A stretch of DNA of 64,000 nt, taken from positions 4,724,699-4,788,698 of the forward strand of contig OX422194.1 of NCBI GenBank assembly GCA_949130485.1. The letters run 5' to 3'. This DNA is from Agelas oroides. Taxonomy: Eukaryota > Porifera > Demospongiae > Agelasida > Agelasidae. Positions within the stretch are counted from its first letter, which is position 1; the number at the start of each line of letters is the position of its first letter. The position numbers and the translations under genes were made by a program. Under the pieces are notes generated by a model. It made no database searches. It was not told the DNA's origin and was given only the letters and a program-made list of their open reading frames with translations. This document shows positions 46,201 through 58,200 of the stretch, piece by piece.

Positions 46201-49200
46201 CAACTGAACAAGCTTGAAGTAATTGTTTACTGTTGTTACATGTAACTCCACCCTTAAAGTTTACTGTGACATCATTTCTGGTCATGTCAGGTTAGCTCTA
46301 TCAAGACCTTCCCTTGGGGTATATCAGTGCACTAAATGTGACATGCAGAATTCACATCAGCAAGATTTCGTGATGTTTCTGCACCATTACATTCTACTTT
46401 ATCTGACCCAACTTTTCATCCAAATTTCTTAATTAGCTTCCCCACTCTCAGTCATCTACTAAGTTGTTTAGCCCTGTATGCAGTTGATATGCAGGACAAA
46501 AATGGGAGCAAATTTGGTGAAAAAGCCTCGGATATTTTAGTTTGTGTATATATTGCCTACTACATAGTGCAAAATAACCAACCAGGCCTACCTTGACAAG
46601 GTCTCAAGGATTCTACAGGTTTATGTAGAACTACCACGTTTTCCAAAAACTGTTGTTAGAGGCAATGTTGTTTACCACATTAGGCAAGAGGCATGCATGA
46701 GGCAAGGTTGCAATGTGTAATGTGCAATCAAGTTTGCTGTAGTAAGAACACCGTAATATGAATCAACAAGAAGCATGATGTGACACTAACTCACACAATA
46801 TATACTATGTGTTGGAACCTTTGCTATGAGAAAGAAATATGAGGCTGTCTTAACTTCTGATGCTGGTCAATACAGAGATTCGTTGGATGTCTGTCCCAAT
46901 CAATGTGTGTGCAAATTGGATTCACAGTAATGCAAGTATGGTAGATAAACATCCCTTCACTCTTTCTAACTCTTACACTGCCCAGTTGTTGTTCTCCTGA
47001 GCGTTTACTTGTGCAAAAACTCTTTTGAAAGAGCCACCATATCCTTATAAGGTAGGGGGTTAGTTTTGGCTTTTTAATTAGCTGAAAGTCATTGAAATTT
47101 GGGTTTTAAACTATAACACTGCATGAGGTTATTCGGCATCTCAATATGCTCTCCAACCTAGAGTTTAGCGCTGCAGACCCCTTTGTAGTGCTATCGTAAA
47201 CTCGGGAGTATAAGTACCCATCAATTGTGACCTGCTGAGCGAAAATCCGGCACTTCCCGCAAATATTGAATTTGAGTTAGAGGCGATTTTATCCGTACAG
47301 GTCATTTTCCAGCTAAACTCAGATTATTGCACCGTGTCACAGGGTGCTTGCACTGTATCATACTGAATTATGAAGCCCGGCTCTGCTACTATAACGACGA
47401 TATAAGCTTGAACTCACAGGCAGGTCAGCGAAATACGGGAACGCGTTGCTATGGACAGCTGGTACGCGTTCTTCAAAAAACGCGACTCACAAGCTTCCAG
47501 CCCATATACAGTTGTCTTTCTGTCTATAGACACAATGGAAGCTCCTGCGTTCACAACCGCTGTCTTTCCCAACTTGTCTTGAGTGTAGTAGAGTCAAGTA
47601 GAGCCACGTAGAGCCATGGTAGAGTGTAGTAGAGTCAAGTAGAGCCTACTTGGCTATACTTGACTCTACTACATTCTACGATGGCTCTACATGGCTCTAC
47701 TTGCTTCTACTACAGTCTACCATGGCTCTACTACATTCTACCAAGGCTCTACTGATGCTGAAGATTGACAGCAGGTTCGTTTGTAAGTGCACACTAGTCA
47801 AGCAGTCTACTCTAGTGGTAGCTTCGTCGGTACTGTGGCATTGCTATGGCTGCATTTGCACTGCAGTATATTTAGCCTCGTGGTATGGTATACCCCGTGA
47901 TTATAGGTACCCTACGTGATTGGCACTGCAAAAATGTGCAATTCTGAAATAAATGTACCCAGTATTTATGGTCCCGAGTTTACAGCATTTTGATAGAAAC
48001 CTTTATCAATATGCTTTATCGAAACAACGTTTAGTGGTACTTACTAGAGGGCTTCTTCAAAACAGGCTTTAATCACAAGAGAGAAACCAGACACGAGTTT
48101 ATCTATCATGCCTAATAACAAGGCATACTTTCACTTGCTTTACATACACATGTATCAATCAATATCTTAGCCCGAAGTACTGTAACATGCTTAATACATG
48201 TAGCAATGATTTTATACACAAGCATATGGAATGTGTGACATACTGCTAGTGGAGAAATCCGTTCTAGAGCTGTTAGAGGTAAGAGTGGTATAGCTCAACT
48301 TTCACCATGAAATTAACTATTATATACTTAGATTAAATGTCCATTGCTTCTTTTGAATACAGATTTACTTAAGTTATACTATTTCTACTTGATTATTTTA
48401 TTTCACATCTTCTGGTGTACCAAGGTGTTGGAAATTTGATCTAAGTTAAAGCAGGCAAACTGCACCCATATATGAAGGAAAACTTATTATTATTAGGATG
48501 ATGCAATAACCGTCTGGCTCGTGCATTATGCAACCTCGGCCGTTATTGTATCACTCTCATGTACTAATTTAAAATGCATTAAGCCCTACTTAGAGTGTTC
48601 TGAATATTATTTAGTGCAGGGCTCATTCAGGATTGTCCCAAATTGTGTTAATAACAACATACGTCGACAGATAGGTTGACCCCCAGTCCAATTCCCTGTA
48701 GCTTGACATGTGCGGTTACTGGGTCCAATTAGGTCGGAGCCTGTGTCACAACTGTAGATGGCTGTCTGTCCAACTGTTGTTCCCGCAGTATGATCCACTT
48801 GGCCCAACTCTGGATTAGGCAGAGCTCCACAATCCACAGCTGTTGAAAGGGAGGATGCTGTAATCTTGTAAAAGAGCACCCACTCTTGAAAGAGTACCCA
48901 CTCCCTACTTTCGATGTATACAGGGTCAAACTTTAATCAACGCCCATATTGGAGTGATCTTTGCATGACTAAAGGAGCATATACACTTGTGGAGTTTGGA
49001 GAATGACAGACCCCAGAGCTATTTATATCTGAGGTAAGAAACTTCATCAAATAACAGTAGCACCATATAGCAGGTTATTTTCATGGGATGTTCATTTTAA
49101 CCTAGACTCTACAAGACAAAAAAAATTTCAACTCCCCAAATTTACGGCCCATGAGCACATCCGGCCTGTAGGCAATATTATCGAACCACATGGACCTCTA

Positions 49201-52200
49201 CCATCAGCAGTCTCTCATGTTGTGATTAGAACTGAAGCCAGAAGAAATGCATTAGAAAGAGTGAGATACCTCTTGTCTACTGCGATGAAGGCAAAAGTAG
49301 CCAGCTACGAAAGCACAGTGGTAGATCTTCCGCAATACTAGCCTTTTAAAATGGACTTATAGACATGGCAACCTCTCACACATGACTGGACATTGAAACG
49401 TCACAGCTTCGTGTAAATTTTGTCTGTCTTTTGTCATCCGTGATCCAGGTTTCGGAGCCACGGAATTTAAAAACCATGGAAATTAATTCTGAGGACCCCT
49501 GCAAACTTTTCTCAAAAATTTCCACCTATGAAAATAACCTGCTATTCGGTATGTTGCCATTCAGAGTGTTGCGTGACATCAGGACATGAGCTTTGAAGGC
49601 TGGTGGCTTTGTTGTACATTATTATTCATGTGATAATTTCGCAACTGTAGTGAACTCAAGAGCATTGAGTTGTTATAAGCATATGTGCCACATGGGCACT
49701 ATATTTCGTGGTTAAAAGCAAAAACACTTGAAAGAGCACCCACCCCTCTGTTTGGTAAACTTGTAAAGTGCTCCATCCATGGGCACTCTTTTTCGAGACT
49801 ATGGCATATCATGTATGTATATGTTAAGTGATACGTATTACTCAATACAAACATACATTCACACATAGGTGCACTCCCAGACCAATTCCCTGTAGCTTGA
49901 CAAGTGCGAGTGCTCTCTCCCACCAGGTTGTAGCCTGTGTTACAACTGTAGGTGGCTGTTTGTCCAAATGTTGTTCCTGAGGTAGTAACTTGCCCATTGA
50001 CTGGGTTAGACAGTGCGCCACAGTCCGCAACTATTGGAAGGAGAGATACATATGTACTTATAGCTTGATAGTTGACACTGCTAAATAAAAACATACTTTG
50101 ACAGGTAGGTGCACTCCCAGACCACATTCCTGTAGCTTGACAAGTGCGGGTACTGTCTCCCACCAGGTTGTAGCCTGTGTTACAGCTGTAGGTGGCTGTT
50201 TGTCCAAATGTTGTTCCAGTGGTACTAACTTGACCGTTGGCTGGGTTAGACAGTGCATTACAGTCCACAACTGTTGAAAAGAGGAATACACAACATACTA
50301 GGCAGCCATTTCATGATCACTGGGCAAGTCTGAGTAAACAGTATGTGTCTTCCTTGGAGAGCACTCAGCTGTGTTTACTATTATCATATAGTTCTGATGT
50401 GAATACTAATGCAACATACTTTGACAGGTAGGTGCACTCCCAGACCAATCTCCATTAGCTTGACATGTGCGAGTACTGTCTCCCATCAGGTTGTAGCCTG
50501 TGTTACAACTGTAGGTGGCTGTTTGTCCAAATGCTGTTCCTGAGGTATTAACTTGCCCATTGGCTGGGTTAGACAGTGCACCACAGTCTGCAACTATTGA
50601 AAGGAGAGATATATATGTACTTATAGCTTGATAGTTGACACTGCTAAATAACAACATACTTTGACAGGTAGGTGCACTCCCAGACCAATCTCCATTAGCT
50701 TGACATGTGCGAGTACTGTCTCCCATCAGGTTGTAGCCAGTGTTACAACTGTAGGTGGCTGTTTGTCCAAATGCTGTTCCTGAGGTATTAACTTGCCCAT
50801 TGGCTGGGTTAGACAGTGCACCACAGTCTGCAACTATTGAAAGGAGAGATATATATGTACTTATAGCTTGATAGTTGACACTGCTAAATAACAACATACT
50901 TTGACAGGTAGGTGCACTCCCAGACCAATTCCCAGTTGCTTGACATGTGCGAGTACTGTCTCCCACCAGGTTGTAGCCTGTGTTACAACTGTAGGTGGCT
51001 GTTTGTCCAAATGCTGTTCCTGAGGTATTAACTTGCCCATTGGCTGGGTTAGACAGTGCGCCACAGTCCGCAACTATTGGAAGGAGAGATACATATGTAC
51101 TTATAGTTTGATAGTTGACACTGCTAAATAAAAACATACTTTGACAGGTAGGTGCACTCCCAGACCACATTCCTGTAGCTTGACATGTGCGAGTACTGTC
51201 TCCCACCAGGTTGTAGCCTGTGTTACAGCTGTAGGTGGCTGTTTGTCCAAATGTTGTTCCTGTGGTACTAACTTGACCGTTGGCTGGGTTAGTCAGAGTG
51301 CTACAGTCCGCAACTGTTGAAAAGAGGAATACACAACATACTAGGCAGCTGTTTCATGATCACTGGGCAAGTCTGAGTAAGCAGTATGTGTCTTCCTTGG
51401 AGAGCACTCAGCTGTGTTTACTATTATTGTATAGTTCTGATGTGAATACTAATGCAATATACTTTGACAGGTAGGTGCACTCCCAGACCAATCTCCATTA
51501 GCTTGACACATGCGAGTACTGTCTCCCACCAGGTTGTAGCCTGTGTTACAACTGTAGGTGGCTGTTTGTCCAAATGTTGTTCCTGAGGTATTAACTTGCC
51601 CATTGGCTGGGTTAGACAGTGCACCACAGTCCGCAACTATTGAAAGGAGAGATACATATGTACTTATAGCTTGATAGTTGACACTGCTAAATAACAACAT
51701 ACTTTGACAGGTAGGTGCACTCCCAGACCAATTCCCAGTTGCTTGACATGTGCGAGTACTGTCTCCCACCAGGTTGTAGCCTGTGTTACAACTGTAGGTG
51801 GCTGTTTGTCCAAATGTTGTTCCAGTGGTACTAACTTGACCGTTGGCTGGGTCAGTCAGAGCATTACAGTCCACAACTGTTGAAAAGAGGAATACACAAC
51901 ATACTAGGCAGCCATTTCATGATCACTGGGCAAGTCTGAGTAAGCAGTATGTGTCTTCCTTGGAGAGCACTCAGCTGTGTTTACTATTATCGTATAGTTC
52001 TGATGTGAATACTAATGCAATATACTTTGACAGGTAGGTGCACTCCCAGACCAATCTCCATTAGCTTGACATGTGCGAGTACTGTCTCCCACCAGGTTGT
52101 AGCCTGTGTTACAACTGTAGGTGGCTGTTTGTCCAAATGTTGTTCCAGCAGTGTGACTAACTTGGCCATTGGCTGGGTTAGTCAGATTGCCACAGTCCAC

Positions 52201-55200
52201 AACTGTTGAAAGGAGAGATACATCAATTATATACTTGATAGTTGATACTACTCAAGGACTGGGTCCAGCTGTTTTGTGTGCGCTGCCTAAATTACCCCTG
52301 GTGCAGGTGTTATCGCACCATAAACAGGAAGCTGGTTGTATCCATGTAAACAATGTGGGACCTTGGAATGCAAGTATGCACCTTGGCTACCATGGTACTG
52401 AGGAACCGGCTTAGGCTTGTAGTGGTCCTAACAACAATGTTCAGTCTTGTCCTTACCTCTTTCGACTAAAGCGTGATGTGAGACGCACGTCTGTAACACT
52501 AGAAGTTGTTCGGCCAAGTGCTTTCAGCAATTTTCAAAGCGCACATAGTGGAGTCACATGCACCGTGTAGTGTAGCACGTGGCAGCTACCTCCAAATAAT
52601 GGCCGCTTAGCAGCTCTTTTTCCAGAAGTAACTCACGAGGAGTTTTTTCGAAGAGAACTGGAGTATACTGTTGGGTTTGATCGAGACGAAATCCATTTGT
52701 CTTTAATTTCACTTTGGGAAAAGTTCATAGCTTACCGCTAACGGTGCGAAGTGGAAGTTTAAATGCCCAGTGGTTGTGGCATATTTGCCAGTTCCAGCAC
52801 TTTGGAAGGAGATATCGACTATTCCCATGGATAAAACTTTGAGCCAGATGAAATAAAACGTAATGGTGTAGAAACAATCGTGAAATTTTGCTCGCAAAAA
52901 TTCCTCATATCAAGTTTATTGTACTGATATACCCTAAGCTGTTTATGGGCATGGCCTGAAATGATGTCATAGTAAACATTAAGGGTGGGGCTACACGTAA
53001 CAACAGTAAACAATTACTTCAAGCTTCTTCACTAGTCATAAAGTTGATTTAAATAATATAGCCTCAAAAGCCATGAACCCAGTCCTTAAATGCCCCTGAG
53101 TACTAATAAAACATACTTTGACAGGTAGGTGCACTCCCAGACCACTCTTCTGTAGCTTGACATGTGCGAGTACTGTCTCCCATCAGGTTGTAGCCTGTGT
53201 TACAACTGTAGGTGGCTGTCTGTCCAAATGTTGTTCCTGTGGTAGTAACTTGACCATTGGCTGGGTTAGACAGTGTGCCACAGCCTACAGCTGAAGAAGA
53301 GGGGAATATACACACTGATGCCAAGTCACAGTGAGTGTGACATCTAACTAGCTAATTTTGTTGAAGTAGCGCAAGTGACGAAAGACTCTGGTGAAAAAGT
53401 TCATGTTAGTACAGACCAATGGCTACATTTGTGCTGCTATTGGCTAACCAGTGTTCAACTTTCACTTGTGGACCAGAGCTACTTTTATCATGAGGTTGTT
53501 GTTCTATAATTGTGACGAACCTGAGCGAGCCCCACACTAGTGAGACTGCATTATGTACGTGCATGTGTATATGTTTGTTTGCTTGTTTGTCTGCTTGCTT
53601 GTATCCACTTACCAAAAATTTAATTTAACGCATTTAAATGCTTCACAAAGATTGAACATCCACAAGCACTTTAGCTCTGTAGCGAGCAACAGTGAAGGGC
53701 TACTGCCAGAGTACAGCGTCAGTGAGGAAGAAGCCTGGAGCGAAGACGACTCAATTTGAAGCAAACATGGCAAATTCTGAATGGTTTATAGCAAGCTATC
53801 TCAACTATGGACGACCATGACAGCTTAGTCCATGCTTGTGTAGCCATAGTAGCTGCCCTGACTGACAGCAGACAGTTACAAATCCTGCTGCTATTCACGG
53901 TTTGTATGCCATGATATACATCAGCACAACGGGCTGCTTGCTCAGACTCACCCCATGATGCTGAAGCATCTCCTTAGTGCGATTGTTTTATTCTATTTTG
54001 TATATACAGGTGATTAATTTTGCTGGAAACTAATTACTCATTTTCTAACATAGGACAGTCTATGTAAAGCGATTTCTTGCCGATAATTAGAAAGCCACAC
54101 ATTGGTAATGGTGCTGTTGTCAATACAGCTATAGCCACTGGGTGTAAAGAAGGGTTCGTCAAAAGCAAAGCTTGGTGGACCATTGATAGGAGACCTTCGG
54201 CTATAAAGGTACAAAACAGTGTTTTCCAACTATCCACTTCCCAATTGAATGGCACATCACTTGTAGTGAGAACCACCGGTCAAATGAGACTACTATGAAG
54301 GCATACATTGAGAAGATTCTTCTAATGCAGCCAACAGAAAGAGGAAAGTATCTCCAGCCAGACTATCGGATCCTGCGTTGATAATTTGATAAATTTACTG
54401 GTCAAGGGATATGGACACCATTGTGGAACCTTTTGATGACAACAATATTCCTGCAGTAATGGTTCCTGCTAACTGCATGGGTTGACTGACATCATTTTTA
54501 AAAAATTAGTCAATTCCATGAGTGGTATACAGAACAAGTTTGTTCCATTGTTTAAATTTTCCACTGAAAACATGTGTATGCGGGTGTGTTGTTGTAAGGT
54601 GTACATCCAGAAGTGGGCATGGCATCGCAATAAATATTTTTGCAAAGTATTTGTCAGTGACCAATCCGTGAAAATTTGGGACCATGACAATTGCGTGCCA
54701 CGTATACACTAGACTCACCTAGAGTAACTGTAACTGTAGCAGCAGGACTTGGCAGGTAGTCAGAGAGTGCTACTAAGGTGATGTTATACGTGAGACCAGG
54801 GGTGAGGTCATTGATAGTAACAGTTCTATCCTCAGCCCCAACACTAATATTGCCACTGTCAGCCCCTCCACCTCCACTCCAGTACACCTGGTACCCAGTC
54901 ACAGTGGCTGCTGGGGTCCAGGAGACACTGATACTGGTGAGATTAACCTGTACTGCACTGAGATCAGTGGGTGAGTCTGCAGCTGTGGATGAGAAAAGAG
55001 CATTGATCATAATTTATTCTATGTACATCTCCATACAAACACCATATTTTGTTCCAACTATCTGTATAAAACAACAGGTGAAATGTTACATTCCTTACCG
55101 ACTACTGTTAGGCTACTGGTACTCGCTGAAGGTGTTCTGATGTTGGACACATTAAACTTGTACTCTCCCTCCAGCCTCCCGGTTACTGTCAGTGTGTGAG

Positions 55201-58200
55201 TGTAGGTGGCTGTTGTTGAATTTATCACTTGAGAAGCAATACTGTAGGTGCTGTTATCACTGAGCAGTGTGCCATCCCTACTCCAGGAGACAGTGGAGGG
55301 AGGGCCACCAGTGGAGGTGCAGGTGAGGGTGAACACAGGAGGGTCAGTGGCTGGGTCTGTGTCCAACTGGAAGGTCATTTCATCTTCTATAATAACCTGG
55401 CCTGTAGGAGGTAAAGGTCACACAAATGTGATGTAAAATATCACCATCACCTGTAGCTCCTATTAAATTAAGACTGACATTGTGTTTTCACCTTTACTCC
55501 TACATGATTTAGGACTCAAGCCCTCAGCAGCACATATTGTCATTCTTTTAAATTACACAGATTAAGGGAGGTGGAACCACGGGGGCTACATGGAGGGGCT
55601 ATAGCACCCCCAACAGTACAGTATGTAAATTAAACATGTAAATATGTAAAATATGTTTCATTAATCAAACACACATACACACACACATATACACAATTGA
55701 TAGCAAAATGAAAGGACAAGTTAGTTGTAAAACTAAGTATGTAATTTCTAAAGTGGTAACAAAATCAAAGGATAAAAGACTATGCTGTGAGTGCTGTGGC
55801 TATAGTACTACTGGCCATTAATAACCACAATTGTTAGCAAATGGGATAGCAAGTTGTTGGAACTGAGCCATTACAACTGTAATACAACAGGGAGCAGCAT
55901 GATGACACACAGCCAGAAGCTGGCAGGTGTGATGATGCAATGGCTAGCAATGCACCAGGGGCGATGCAGTCGCCAGTTACTACATACATGTAAAGTGCAA
56001 TAAGTCAGGTTCAGAGTTGAATTTAATAAAGCTTGATTCACAGGCCCTAAGCTCAATTCCCTATTCAATTTTTGCAGGCCTGGAACTTGATTTCAAGCTT
56101 GATTTGGCTCAAGCATGATTTGAAGTTTGATTTCCATGTTTGATTGACTGGGCTGTTGCTTGATTTAAAGTTTGATTCCAAAGTTGATTTTAAGCTCCTT
56201 TGAAAATTCAGTTCTCAAGCTCCAAGCACTGACTTGTAGTTCATAGTGCAATTTTAAGGGAATGATTTAACATGTACTGCTGCTAATTGTTTTTTCATGG
56301 TCCCATGAGGAGGAGGAGGAGCAGGTTACATAGGACATGCCAGTACTCATACAAAAGCCCTCTTAAAATTGCAACAATGCCTTGTGATGGGCTGAACAAT
56401 ATAATGCACAGCAGGTTTTCAGTACAAACTATACAAAAGCCAACAACTGACGGGTGTGATTCAGTGGTAAGCTATAATAACTGGTAGTTGTGAAGCAATG
56501 GCCATCTACTATTAACCAGGAACAATGGCCGACTTGCATAATGACGTCACGTACGAGGGCTGGGGTAAAACTTCAGCAGCTGGCCATAGAGAATGTATGG
56601 GGAATTCCAAACGCGTGTTGAGAAGATCCATCAGTTTGCTTCGCGGAAAGAGCGATCGTCTCCATGCGCTAATATTTGCTACCCAAAGAGTTGGTGCATT
56701 CATAAGTGAGTCCAATGGCCGTATTGCGTGCAGTGCGCGGCATTAATTGACTGGAAAGCCGCCGATGGTTCAGCTCATGATGTCTACCAATATGTTATTT
56801 CTGGAAAACGGCTAAGACCTCTGTCTTGAAACTATTTGTAAGCCACCTTTTTGTATATATTGTGTACAATATTTCTGTTTTGTGCAATGGTGAGGGTGGG
56901 AAGGCATGAATAAGCCAGATTTACAGCTGAATTTAATTAGTTGCAGCTGCTGGGATACTCTTGTACTTCATGTGGGTATGCAACTTTTTCTTGGAGAGAG
57001 TAACCAGAAAGTAGACTGTGTAGTCTCTTTCTCAGGCCCCCACCTGGCTTTCTGTTGCTTGCTGTATGGTGATAAGGGACAGAAAGCTGGGTGGGGCGTG
57101 CATGGGAATGAGGCTACTAAGACTGTGTATAGCTGAAGGTTTGCAGCAGGGTATCACATGTAGCATTGTTCCCAGACCTTCTCCAAGTCAACGTTCTGAT
57201 TATTTGCAGCACGGAGAAGGCCTGGGAGATTTTCACATGATTGATATGAATTCGTGACGGAGGCAAAAGGGTCAAGAGATGTCAAGGTCTTTCTGGTAGT
57301 TATTGTCTGTTGTTGTTGTTGTTGTTCAGGGCAAAAGAACGCATGCATGGGTAAAACACATCACTATGAGTGATGTTCAATTTACACATTCCCCTCCATA
57401 CGCTTTCACAGGGCCATAAATTGATGCTCTCCTTAGATGCCGATGAAGGCGACCATGAACTGTGCAGTGTGCAGACCCAAGAGACAATCCTTGAAGAGCT
57501 GCTTCTGTCCAAGAAGGAGCACAACTGAACTTGCATGATCAGTGTTATACTGTTGTTCTGTACGTACTACCATTTTAGTCTTATTATATCTCCAAAATAT
57601 GACATGGTACAATGTAGCTGAACCATGGCTAAATCATGGAGGTGTGCATGTATGTGGGCGGGGCAGCGGGTTCTGCGCCTTCTACAGGATCTATTCAAGT
57701 GAAGTAAGTTATCTCTGACGCTGACTCTAACTTGAGGTAGCTGTGAGGGCAGTTGTAGCGATTGTAATTGAGACTCTTGAGCGTGTGCGTAGCTTTGCAT
57801 GCTAGCCGAAACGTTGCGCAACGTCCGAAGCGCATAGGAACTATTCGGAGGATAGAACATTCTGCTGTGGTCAATGCATGCGAAAAGAGCAGCAACAGCT
57901 ACTATCGATCACAAGTTATAACGGTGTTTATCAGGTGGGATACAAAATCCCCATACATTCTCTATGGCACGCCGTCGAAGTTTTACCCCAGCCCTCGTAC
58001 GTGACGTCATTATGCAAGTCGGCCATTGCTGCAATGGCTGGTGACTGGCCTGTATGATGATGTAATAGGCAGTAACTGACAAGGTTAACCACTCAACAAC
58101 AGTAAATCACAGAATTGGTATACTCTCCATGTAAGGATGCTCATACATGTTAGTCATTAAACTGTAGGGGGGAAATCGCTGTTAGGTGCTTATTTCCTTC

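Larger units (their letters stand above)
38956..46648. repeat. Tandem segmental duplication, copy 2
   Basis: Direct repeat of 27181-38955, starting AATGTTTTACATTGTAGAAC and ending GTTTTCCAAAA. Contains the counterparts of six gene B exons. Copy-specific: the 1-kb GGTGGC element at 40678-41683, extra sequence at 42440-42625, a micro-inversion and a deletion near 44085. Confidence 0.9.
46649..48662 (-). other. Gap between Sushi and IgV exons (intron, or a gene boundary)
   Basis: 2.0 kb with no exon found. Contains the TIR element at 47191-47990 and AT-rich sequence. It is the most likely place for a gene boundary if gene B is really two genes, but no signal-peptide exon was recognised. Confidence 0.5.
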
